This document shows positions 1 to 8,187 of a stretch of DNA of 64,000 nt, piece by piece. Within the stretch, counting starts at the first letter, position 1. Each line of letters begins with the position of its first letter. This DNA comes from Kitasatospora sp. MAP12-44 (GTDB taxonomy: Bacteria; Actinomycetota; Actinomycetes; Streptomycetales; Streptomycetaceae), in the NCBI RefSeq assembly GCF_029892095.1, contig NZ_JARZAE010000004.1, forward strand, positions 5,518,001 to 5,582,000, in the 5' to 3' direction. The notes beneath the pieces were generated by a model. It was not told where the DNA came from. It did no database searches and was given only the letters and a program-made list of their open reading frames with translations. The position numbers and the translations under genes were made by a program.

Positions 1-536
1 GTACGGCGGAACGCCAGCGGGCCGAAGCGGTCGGCGGTGGCCAGATGGCCGAGCAGCCGTCCGGTCAGCTCCGGGTCGTGCACGGCGTCGTAGAGCGCGG
101 CGCCGTCGTACGGTCCGTGCGTGAGGCCGCCGAGCAGCGCCTCCGGGCCAAGCCCGGCCGGTGCCTCGGCGCGCAGGCCGAGCAGTAGCTGGTAGATGTC
201 CGAGCCGCTGCCGTGCTCGACGCGCAGCAGCAGGTGCACCATCGCCGGGTCGCCGGTCAGCAGGGGCGTGGCGGAGAGCGGGCGCAGCCCGGTGATCGCC
301 TGCCCCTTCCCCGCGTACCAGCGCTGGCTCGGCAGCCAGTCGGCGATCAACGGCAGGGCGGCTTGGACCAGTTCTCCGACCGCGAGCGAACTGCTGCTGC
401 GCGGTCTGCCGCCGTAGGTGCCAGGGGCATAGGCCCCCGCACCGCGGGCCGCGGCACCGTGCGGCCCGCCCGGACCGCGTGGCGCGGAACCCGCGTCGCG
501 GTGGACGTGGGCTTGAGAACGGGAGATCTCCGACAT
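1..536 (-). CDS. mak: Maltokinase (Pep2/Mak), 3' part beyond the window
   Basis: This is the N-terminal ~178 residues of a maltokinase, which phosphorylates maltose to maltose-1-phosphate with ATP and so feeds GlgE. Translating the minus strand from the ATG at 536 gives an open frame that runs off the left edge. Residues ~70-78 read SQRWYAGKG, the signature of the maltokinase N-terminal cap domain. The first ~50 residues are rich in Gly, Ala and Arg and look disordered. The gene follows treS on the same strand after ~230 bp, as expected in the treS-mak-glgB arrangement. A GGGAG-type ribosome-binding sequence lies just before the ATG. Identity is firm from the motif and context; the catalytic kinase lobe is not in the window. 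Confidence 0.9.
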   Translation of the reverse strand, partial: MSEISRSQAHVHRDAGSAPRGPGGPHGAAARGAGAYAPGTYGGRPRSSSSLAVGELVQAALPLIADWLPSQRWYAGKGQAITGLRPLSATPLLTGDPAMVHLLLRVEHGSGSDIYQLLLGLRAEAPAGLGPEALLGGLTHGPYDGAALYDAVHDPELTGRLLGHLATADRFGPLAFRR

Positions 537-765
537 GGCTCCCTTTCCCCGGAAGCGGGCTGGCGACCCGACGGGTCTGGCCGGGCCCGCCAGTCTTCCG
601 GATTTCGGCGGCGCTGCTGCGGCGGCACGCGAGACGGACTCGGGTGTCACGCCTGAGGGTGGGTACTCGTTGGGCTGTTCTCCGTACCTGGTGGCGCGCG
701 GCCCGTTGGGGGCGTGCGACGGGACTCGCGCGCCCCCAAGCAGACAAAACGGAGCTGATGGATCG

Positions 766-2469
766 TTACTGCGCTCCGGGCTTCCGCAGCTGGAACCAGT
801 AGAAGCCGTGACCGGCGAGAGTGAGCAGATACGGCCACTCGCCGATCGACGGGAAGCGCACCCCACCGATCAGCTCGACCGGGTAGCGGCCCTCGAACCG
901 CCGCAGGTCGAGCTCGGTCGGCTGGGCGAACCGGGAGAAGTTGTTCACGCACATCACGAGGTCACCCTGGTACTCGCGGACAAAGGCCAGCACTGCCGGA
1001 TTGCTCGACGGGAGTTCCGTGTAACTGCCCAGGCCGAAGGCCGGGTTGAGTTTGCGGATTTCGATCATGCGACGCGTCCAGTGCAGCAGCGAGGACGAAC
1101 TGCTCTGCTGCGCCTCGACGTTGGTCACCTGGTAGCCGTACACCGGATCCATGATGGGCGGCAGACTGAGCCTGCCCGGGTCGGCGGAGGAGAAACCCGC
1201 GTTGCGGTCGGGCGTCCACTGCATGGGGGTGCGCACACCGTCCCGGTCGCCCAGCCAGATGTTGTCGCCCATCCCGATCTCGTCCCCGTAGTAGAGGACC
1301 GGCGATCCTGGCAGCGAGAGCAGCAGGGCGGTGAAGAGTTCGATCTGGTTGCGGTCGTTCTCCAGCAGCGGCGCGAGCCGGCGGCGGATGCCCACGTTGG
1401 CCCGCATCCGCGGGTCCTTCGCGTACTCCGCGTACATGTAGTCGCGCTCCTCGTCGGTGACCATCTCCAGGGTCAGCTCGTCGTGGTTGCGCAGGAAGAT
1501 GCCCCACTGGCAGCCGGAGGGGATGGTCGGCGTCTTGGCGAGGATTTCCGAGACCGGGTAGCGGCTCTCCCGGCGCACCGCCATGAAGATCCGCGGCATC
1601 ACCGGGAAGTGGAACGCCATGTGGCACTCGTCGCCGCCGGAGCCGAAGTCGCCGAAGTAGTCGACCACGTCCTCGGGCCACTGGTTGGCCTCGGCGAGCA
1701 GCACGGTGTCCGGGTAGTCGGCGTCGATCTCCTTGCGGACCCGGGCCAGGAACTCGTGGGTCTCCGGCAGGTTCTCGCAGTTGGTGCCCTCCCGCGCGAA
1801 CAGGTACGGCACCGCGTCCAGCCGGAACCCGTCGATGCCCAGGTCCAGCCAGAACCGCAGCCCGCCGATCATCTCCTCCTGGACCCGCGGGTTGTCGTAG
1901 TTCAGGTCCGGCTGGTGGGAGAAGAAGCGGTGCCAGAAGTACTGCTTGCGGACCGGGTCATAGGTCCAGTTGGAGGTCTCGGTGTCGACGAAGATGATCC
2001 GCGCGTCCGGGTACTGCTTGTCGTCGTCGGCCCACATGTAGAAGTCGCCGTACGGGCCGTCGGGGTCGTTGCGCGAGGCCTGGAACCACGGGTGCTGGTC
2101 GCTGGTGTGGTTCATCACGAAGTCGATGATCACGCGCATGCCGCGCTTGTGGGCGGCGTCCACGAACTCCACGAAGTCGGCCAGGTCGCCGAATTCGGGC
2201 AGCACCGATTTGTAGTCGGCCACGTCGTAGCCGCCGTCGCGCAGCGGCGAGGCGAAGAAGGGCGGGATCCAGAGGCAGTCGACGCCCAGCCACTGGAGGT
2301 AGTCGAGCTTGGACGTGAGCCCCTTGAGGTCACCGACACCGTCCCCGTTGCTGTCCTGGAAGGACCGCACCAGGACCTCGTAGAAGACCGCGCGCTTGAA
2401 CCACTCCGGGTCCAGGTCCTTCTTCTCGGTGTCCGCGAAGGTGTCGTGGACGGGCTCATTCACAATCAC
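766..2469 (-). CDS. treS: Trehalose synthase / maltose alpha-D-glucosyltransferase
   Basis: TreS interconverts trehalose and maltose and links trehalose to the GlgE alpha-glucan pathway in the cytoplasm. The 567-residue protein is a full-length GH13 enzyme. It shows the family motifs in order: DFVMNHTSDQHPWF (region I), GIDGFRLDAVPYL with the nucleophile Asp (region II), LLAEANQWP with the acid/base Glu (region III) and FLRNHDEL (region IV). The N-terminal VFYEVLVRSFQDSNGDGVGD is typical of TreS. The start is GTG at 2469, overlapping the glgE stop as GTGA, so the two are translationally coupled. The maltokinase gene follows on the same strand. Confidence 0.95.
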   Translation of the reverse strand: MIVNEPVHDTFADTEKKDLDPEWFKRAVFYEVLVRSFQDSNGDGVGDLKGLTSKLDYLQWLGVDCLWIPPFFASPLRDGGYDVADYKSVLPEFGDLADFVEFVDAAHKRGMRVIIDFVMNHTSDQHPWFQASRNDPDGPYGDFYMWADDDKQYPDARIIFVDTETSNWTYDPVRKQYFWHRFFSHQPDLNYDNPRVQEEMIGGLRFWLDLGIDGFRLDAVPYLFAREGTNCENLPETHEFLARVRKEIDADYPDTVLLAEANQWPEDVVDYFGDFGSGGDECHMAFHFPVMPRIFMAVRRESRYPVSEILAKTPTIPSGCQWGIFLRNHDELTLEMVTDEERDYMYAEYAKDPRMRANVGIRRRLAPLLENDRNQIELFTALLLSLPGSPVLYYGDEIGMGDNIWLGDRDGVRTPMQWTPDRNAGFSSADPGRLSLPPIMDPVYGYQVTNVEAQQSSSSSLLHWTRRMIEIRKLNPAFGLGSYTELPSSNPAVLAFVREYQGDLVMCVNNFSRFAQPTELDLRRFEGRYPVELIGGVRFPSIGEWPYLLTLAGHGFYWFQLRKPGAQ

Positions 2470-4661
2470 TGAGGGTTCCTCCGAACCGTGAGGAGGTGCG
2501 CCGGCGCGGTCGAGGGGTCGAGCCGGACGTAGTTGTGGCGGTGCCAGGTGTAGGTGGCGCCTGTCAGTTCGTCGTGCACGGAGATCGGGTCGTCGCCGTC
2601 GAGAGTGACGGTGGCTTCCTGCGGATCACTCGGATCGAGGTTGACGACGGTGATGACGTGGTCATCGCCGGTCCGCTTGGAGTAGGCGATGACCTGGTCG
2701 TTGTCGGTGGCATGGAAGCGCAGGTTGCGCAGTTCCTGCAGGGCCGGGTGGCGGCGGCGCAGGCGGTTGAGGGTGGTCAGCAGCGGCGCGAGCGAGTCGG
2801 CGGTGTTCCAGTCGCGCGGGCGCAGTTCGTACTTCTCCGAGCGCGCGTACTCCTCGGAACCCTCGCCGGCGGGCGCGTTCTCGCACAGCTCGTAGCCGGC
2901 GTAGACGCCGTAGCTGGGCGAGAGGGTGGCGGCCAGCACGGCGCGCAGCGCGAAGGCCGCGGGCCCGGCGTGCTGCAGGTGGCGCGGCAGGATGTCGGGG
3001 GTGTTGGCGAAGAAGTTGGGCCGCATATAGGCCGCGCACTCGCCGGAGAGCTCGCTCAGGTAGTCCGTCAGCTCCTGCTTGCCGGTACGCCAGGTGAAGT
3101 ACGTGTAGGACTGCTGGAAGCCGATCTTGGCCAGCGTGCGCATCATCGCGGGGCGGGTGAAGGCCTCGGCCAGGAAGATCACGTCGGGGTCGGTGCGGTT
3201 GATGTCGGCGATCACCTTCTCCCAGAAGACCACCGGCTTGGTGTGCGGATTGTCGACCCGGAAGATCCGCACCCCGTGGTCCATCCAGTACCGCAGCAGC
3301 CGCAGGGTCTCCTTGACGATGCCGTCGAAGTCCTGGTCGAAGTTGATCGGGTAGATGTCCTGGTACTTCTTCGGCGGGTTCTCCGCGTACGCGATGCTGC
3401 CGTCGGCGCGATGGCTGAACCATTCGGGGTGCTTGTTCACCCACGGGTGGTCGGGGGAGGCCTGCAGCGCGAAGTCCAGGGCGATCTCCAGGCGCAGCTC
3501 GGCGGCCCGGGCGACGAAGGCGTCGAAGTCCTCGATGGTGCCCAGGTCCGGGTGGATCGCGTCGTGGCCGCCCTCAGGCGAGCCGATCGCCCACGGGGAG
3601 CCGACGTCCTGGGGACCCGCCGTCAGGGTGTTCTCCGGGCCCTTGCGGTAGGCGAGGCCGATCGGGTGAATCGGCGGCAGGTAGACCACGTCGAAGCCCA
3701 TCGCGGCGACCGCCGGCAGGCGCTCGGCCGCGGTGCGGAAGGTGCCCGAGCGCGGAGGGTTCAGCCGGGCGCCCTCCGAGCGCGGAAAGAACTCGTACCA
3801 GGAGCCGAAGAGCGCCCGCTGGCGCTCCACCTGGAGGGTCAGCGGGCGGGAGGAGCTGACCAGTTCGCGCAGCGGGTGGCGGGCGAGCAGCTCGGTCACT
3901 TCCGGGGCCAGGGCGGCGGCCAGCCGGGAGAGCGGGGGCAGCGACGCGTCGCGCAGCGCGTCCACCGCGGCCAGCACATGGGCCCGGCCGTCCTTCTTGG
4001 GCACGCCGGCCGCCGCGCGCTCCAGCAGCAGCGCGCCCTCCTCCAGGACGAGCGAGGTGTCGATGCCGGCCGGCAGTTTGACGGCGGCGGTGTGCCGCCA
4101 GGTGGCCACCGGATCGCTCCAGGCCTCGACGGCGTACGTCCAGCGGCCCGGCGCGGTCGGGGTGACGTCCGCGCCCCAGCGGTCGGTGCCCGGGGCCAGC
4201 TCGCGCATCGGGGTCCACAGGCCGCCGCGGCCCTTGGGGTCGCGCAGCACCACGTTGGCGTTGACCGCGTCGTGGCCCTCGCGGAAGACGGTCGCGCTGA
4301 CCTGGAAGGTCTCGCCGACCACCGCGCGGGCGGGTCGGCGCCCGGCGTCCACCACCGGGGCGACGTCCAGGACGGGGATGCGGCCGATCATCGGGTCGCT
4401 CTCTTTCGGCGTGGTCTTCTTGGCGGCGGTCCGCTTGGCGGGTGCGGTCTTCTTGGCGGGTGCGGCCTTCTTCGCGGGCGCGCCTGTGCGCGCGTCGTCG
4501 GCGGCCCGGCGCGGATTCGTCGATTTCTTGGGCCCGGATTCGGCCGTCCGGGGGGCGCGCAGCGCGGTGACCCCCGTTATGGCCGGATCCGGCGTCGGGG
4601 TGCTGGACGGCTCCCACCCCTCGGTCACCAGTGCGGACTGATCCCGTGTCTCGCCGTGCAT
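2466..4661 (-). CDS. glgE: Alpha-1,4-glucan:maltose-1-phosphate maltosyltransferase GlgE
   Basis: GlgE extends alpha-1,4-glucans with maltose from maltose-1-phosphate. The GH13_3 core starts at the canonical MIGRIPVLDV and carries IALDFALQASPDHPW, the nucleophile motif GVRIFRVDNPH and the acid/base motif FLAEAFTRP. I place the start at ATG 4661 because CAGGAG lies 7 nt upstream; the open frame extends to 4871 but without such a site. This gives 731 residues, longer than the usual ~660-680, because ~88 residues precede the core. That extension includes a repetitive Pro-Ala-Lys-Lys stretch (residues ~57-83) resembling a histone H1-like tail. A start at the core Met is possible but its upstream AAGAGAG is weaker. 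It is first in the glgE-treS-mak run and diverges from glgP. Confidence 0.93.
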   Translation of the reverse strand: MHGETRDQSALVTEGWEPSSTPTPDPAITGVTALRAPRTAESGPKKSTNPRRAADDARTGAPAKKAAPAKKTAPAKRTAAKKTTPKESDPMIGRIPVLDVAPVVDAGRRPARAVVGETFQVSATVFREGHDAVNANVVLRDPKGRGGLWTPMRELAPGTDRWGADVTPTAPGRWTYAVEAWSDPVATWRHTAAVKLPAGIDTSLVLEEGALLLERAAAGVPKKDGRAHVLAAVDALRDASLPPLSRLAAALAPEVTELLARHPLRELVSSSRPLTLQVERQRALFGSWYEFFPRSEGARLNPPRSGTFRTAAERLPAVAAMGFDVVYLPPIHPIGLAYRKGPENTLTAGPQDVGSPWAIGSPEGGHDAIHPDLGTIEDFDAFVARAAELRLEIALDFALQASPDHPWVNKHPEWFSHRADGSIAYAENPPKKYQDIYPINFDQDFDGIVKETLRLLRYWMDHGVRIFRVDNPHTKPVVFWEKVIADINRTDPDVIFLAEAFTRPAMMRTLAKIGFQQSYTYFTWRTGKQELTDYLSELSGECAAYMRPNFFANTPDILPRHLQHAGPAAFALRAVLAATLSPSYGVYAGYELCENAPAGEGSEEYARSEKYELRPRDWNTADSLAPLLTTLNRLRRRHPALQELRNLRFHATDNDQVIAYSKRTGDDHVITVVNLDPSDPQEATVTLDGDDPISVHDELTGATYTWHRHNYVRLDPSTAPAHLLTVRRNPQ

Positions 4662-5321
4662 GCCAAACTCCTGCCCGAGATCGGCGGCAGCTCCCACGAC
4701 GGTTCCAGGGCCGGGGAGTACCGGGAGGACTGCTGGGTGGGGGACTGACAAGCGATCGGAGCCTGCCCGTACCACCGTGTCCGGGGGGACCGGCCGATTC
4801 CGGGCGCCCACGATGGTCCGGAGCATGCGAGACGGCGCACGTCCCGGCGCGCGGCCTCGCGGCGCGCCCAATGGGCGATCCGACCCACCCCGGAAACGAT
4901 CCGGGCAGGTTTGAGGACACGCAGTGACCCACGCGGGAGGACGCCGCGTCGGCCAAGTGGGCTAATGGGGGGTCAGGGGGAAGGGTACTGATGAGCTGGG
5001 CACCGGCCGCGCCGCACGAGTTTCGCCACCCATGCCGCACCCGCTTCGACAGCGGCCTGTGCACATCCTCGCACTGTTCGTAGCTCTTACCACTCGGTTG
5101 GGACTCAGTTCCGGACGGAGCGGGGGAGCAGATCGGCCATCTTCGGCCGTGAATCACCGGGGGGGCTGTGCGCTGGTTGTGCGCTTGAGGGGGCGCGTGC
5201 GCGGTGTGCGCCCCCTGTGCATCCCCGTGCGCTGGATGCGACCTCGTCTGTCGCTCGAATGGCGCTCAGTTTCGGGAGTTGACACTTCATCACGACCGTT
5301 TCCCGGTCTACGCTTCGGGCC
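4662..5321. promoter_or_regulatory. Divergent intergenic region between glgE and glgP
   Basis: About 660 bp separate the glgE and glgP starts and should hold the promoters of both. No convincing ORF is seen on either strand. A TTGACA hexamer lies at 5279-5284, but the spacing to the AT-poor TACGCT at 5309-5314 is too long (24 nt) for a normal pair. If TACGCT is the -10, transcription would begin at or next to the GTG of glgP and the message would be leaderless. This is only a suggestion. Confidence 0.4.
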
Positions 5322-7964
5322 GTGAAGGCCATCCGCAGATTCACCGTCCGCACCGTCCTGCCCGAACAACTCCAGCCGCTGCACGAACTCGCGCTCAACC
5401 TGCGCTGGTCCTGGCATCCCGAGACCCGGGAGCTGTTCCGATCGGTCGATCCCGGTGTCTGGGAAGCCGTCGGCGAGGACCCGGTCCGGTTGCTGGGCGA
5501 AGTCCCCGCGGCCCGACTCGCGGCACTCGCCGCCGACCGGCGGTTCCTGCGCAGGCTCGGCGACCTCGCCGACGACCTGCACGACTACCTGAGCGCGCCG
5601 CGCTGGTACCAAAGCGCGCAGCCCCCCGGCGGGGGCACCGGCCCGCTGCCCAGCGCCATCGCCTACTTCTCGCCCGAGTACGGCATCACCGCGGCCCTGC
5701 CGCAGTACTCCGGCGGTCTGGGCATCCTGGCCGGCGACCACCTGAAGGCCGCCAGCGACCTCGGCGTCCCGATCATCGGCGTCGGGCTCTTCTACCGGCA
5801 CGGCTACTTCCGCCAGTCGCTCAACCGGGACGGCTGGCAGCAGGAGCGCTACCCGCTGCTGGACCCCGACGAGCTCGCCGTCAGCCTGCTGCGTGAGGCG
5901 GACGGCACGCCGTGCCGGGTCGACCTCGCCCTGCCGGGCGGGCGCACGCTGGCCGCCCAGATCTGGAAGGCCCAGGTCGGGCGGGTCCCGCTGCTGATGC
6001 TCGACTCCGACATCGACGCCAACGCCGCCGCCGAACGCGACGTCACCGACCGCCTCTACGGCGGCGGCAGCGAGCACCGGCTGCTGCAGGAGATGCTGCT
6101 GGGCATCGGCGGGGTGCGGGCCGTCCGCACCTTCTGCCGACTCACCGGCCACGCCGCCCCCGAGGTGTTCCACAGCAACGAGGGCCACGCCGGCTTCCTC
6201 GGCATCGAGCGGATCCGCGAGCTGGTCGCCGACCGGGCGGTCGCCCCGGACTTCGCCGTCGCCCTCGAAGCCGTCCGCGCGGGCACCCTGTTCACCACCC
6301 ACACGCCGGTCCCGGCCGGCATCGACCGCTTCGACCGCGAGCTGGTGGCCCGTCACTTCACCGGTGACGCGGCGCTGCCCGGCGTCCCGGTCGACCAGGT
6401 GCTCGCGCTCGGCGTGGAGACCTGGTCGGGCGGTGACCCCAAGCTCTTCAACATGGCGGCCATGGGCCTGCGCCTGGCCCAGCGCGCCAACGGCGTGAGC
6501 ACGCTGCACGGCGAGGTCAGCCGCTCGATGTTCAGCGCGCTCTGGCCGGGCTTCGACGCCACCGAGGTGCCGATCACCTCGATCACCAACGGCGTGCACG
6601 CGCCGACCTGGATCGACCCGGCCGTGGTCCGGCTGGGCGCCGCCACGATCGGCGCCGAGCGCGCCGACGACGCCATGGTCAACGGCGGCGACCGCCGCTG
6701 GACCGGCCTGGAGACGATCGGCGACGGCGAGATCTGGGAGGTCCGCCGGGCACTGCGCGCCCAGCTGGTGGACGAGGCCCGCCGCCGGGTCCGTGCCTCC
6801 TGGCTGCAGCGCGGGGCCGGCGCCGCCGAGCTCGGCTGGACCGAGTCGGTGCTCGACCCGGACGTGCTCACCATCGGCTTCGCCCGCCGGGTGCCCTCCT
6901 ACAAGCGGCTCACCCTGATGCTGCGCGACCAGGAGCGGCTGCGTTCGCTGCTGCTGCACCCGACCAGGCCGGTGCAGATCGTGGTGGCCGGCAAGGCCCA
7001 CCCGGCCGACGACGGCGGCAAGCGGCTGATCCAGCAGCTGGTGGCCTTCGCGGACGACCCGGCGGTGCGCCACCGGATCGTCTTCCTGCCGGACTACGAC
7101 ATGGCGATGGCCAAGCACCTCTACCCGGGCTGCGACGTCTGGCTGAACAACCCGCTGCGCCCGCTGGAGGCGTGCGGCACCTCGGGGATGAAGGCCGCGC
7201 TGAACGGCTGCCTCAACCTCTCGGTGCTGGACGGCTGGTGGGACGAGTGGTACGACGGCCGCAACGGCTGGGCGATCCCCACCGCGGACGGCGCCGGCTT
7301 TGACGAGGACCACCGGGACGACGTCGAGGCCGCCGCTCTCTACGACCTGATCGAGCATCAGGTGGCGGCCAAGTACTACGACCGGGGCTCGGACGACCTG
7401 CCGCATGGCTGGATCTCGATGGTCCGGCACACGCTGGTCACCCTCGGCCCCAAGGTGCTGGCGGGCCGGATGGTCCGCGAGTACGTCGAGCGGCTCTACG
7501 CGCCGGCCGCGCTGGCCCAGCGCGAACTGGCCGACGACGGCGCCCAGGTGCTGGCCCGCTGGAAGGCCAAGGTCCGCGAGGCCTGGCCGGCCGTCCGGGT
7601 CGAGCATGTGGACGCGGCCGGCCCGGCCGAGACGCAGGAGCTCGGCAGCACCTTGGCCCTGCGCGTGCAGGTGGCGCTGGGCAGCCTGGAGGCGGTCGAC
7701 GTCGACGTCCAGGTGGTCTCGGGCGTGGTGGACGAGACGGACCGGATCGGTGACGCCGAGGTGCAGACCCTGAAGCCGGTGGGCGGTCCGGATCTGGACG
7801 GCCGCCAGCGCTACGAGGGCACCCTGGAGCTGAGCCGCACCGGCCCGTTCGGCTACACCGTGCGGATCCTGCCGACCCACCCCCTGCTGGCCGCCGCGGC
7901 CGAACTGGGCCTGGTCGCCCTCCCGCAGGAGACGGTGGGCATGGACGCCGCTCTGCTGCGCTGA
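5322..7964 (+). CDS. glgP: Alpha-glucan (glycogen/maltodextrin) phosphorylase
   Basis: The 880-residue protein is a GT35 phosphorylase that releases glucose-1-phosphate from alpha-1,4-glucans using pyridoxal phosphate. It begins with the actinobacterial-type N-terminal domain (FTVRTVLPEQLQPLHELALNL, then LRWSWHPETRELF). The PLP region EACGTSGMKAALNG near residues 616-629 supplies the cofactor lysine, and GGLGILAGDHLKAASDLG is also conserved. Length is normal for this short bacterial type. The start is GTG 5322 with no clear Shine-Dalgarno sequence, so a leaderless message is possible. It diverges from glgE, and together they control turnover and synthesis of the alpha-glucan pool. A 16-bp stem hairpin follows the stop. 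Confidence 0.95.
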   Translation: MKAIRRFTVRTVLPEQLQPLHELALNLRWSWHPETRELFRSVDPGVWEAVGEDPVRLLGEVPAARLAALAADRRFLRRLGDLADDLHDYLSAPRWYQSAQPPGGGTGPLPSAIAYFSPEYGITAALPQYSGGLGILAGDHLKAASDLGVPIIGVGLFYRHGYFRQSLNRDGWQQERYPLLDPDELAVSLLREADGTPCRVDLALPGGRTLAAQIWKAQVGRVPLLMLDSDIDANAAAERDVTDRLYGGGSEHRLLQEMLLGIGGVRAVRTFCRLTGHAAPEVFHSNEGHAGFLGIERIRELVADRAVAPDFAVALEAVRAGTLFTTHTPVPAGIDRFDRELVARHFTGDAALPGVPVDQVLALGVETWSGGDPKLFNMAAMGLRLAQRANGVSTLHGEVSRSMFSALWPGFDATEVPITSITNGVHAPTWIDPAVVRLGAATIGAERADDAMVNGGDRRWTGLETIGDGEIWEVRRALRAQLVDEARRRVRASWLQRGAGAAELGWTESVLDPDVLTIGFARRVPSYKRLTLMLRDQERLRSLLLHPTRPVQIVVAGKAHPADDGGKRLIQQLVAFADDPAVRHRIVFLPDYDMAMAKHLYPGCDVWLNNPLRPLEACGTSGMKAALNGCLNLSVLDGWWDEWYDGRNGWAIPTADGAGFDEDHRDDVEAAALYDLIEHQVAAKYYDRGSDDLPHGWISMVRHTLVTLGPKVLAGRMVREYVERLYAPAALAQRELADDGAQVLARWKAKVREAWPAVRVEHVDAAGPAETQELGSTLALRVQVALGSLEAVDVDVQVVSGVVDETDRIGDAEVQTLKPVGGPDLDGRQRYEGTLELSRTGPFGYTVRILPTHPLLAAAAELGLVALPQETVGMDAALLR

Positions 7965-7979
7965 ACACGTAGTCTGCTT

Positions 7980-8016
7980 CTGCCCGGGAAGTCGGTCTGA
8001 CCGACTTCCCGGGCAG
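7980..8016 (+). terminator. Hairpin after glgP (GGAAGTCGG family, copy 1)
   Basis: CTGCCCGGGAAGTCGG and its exact reverse complement flank a 5-nt loop (TCTGA). The perfect 16-bp stem begins 16 nt after the glgP stop and is probably its intrinsic terminator. It lacks a U-tract, as is common in Streptomyces. The core GGGAAGTCGG/CCGACTTCCC recurs in three more hairpins to 11.9 kb. Confidence 0.8.
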
Positions 8017-8187
8017 AGTGCTGTCATCCCGTGGGAGGCCGACACCGCGGCGGCTGCCGCGCTGGCGGCGGACACCGGCAGCAGCACCAGCGGCTTCAAC
8101 GCCACCCCGCTGGGCGGCATACCCGAGGAGGAGGCGAAGCAGGCCGTCGACCTGCTGAGCCTGGGCAGCAACGCGAGTGACGCCCAA

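Noticed and set aside
535..2472. Long plus-strand open frame opposite treS (645 residues)
   Set aside because: It is the antisense shadow of treS caused by high GC third positions; its composition (Val/Arg/Glu/His-rich) and lack of motifs show it is not coding.
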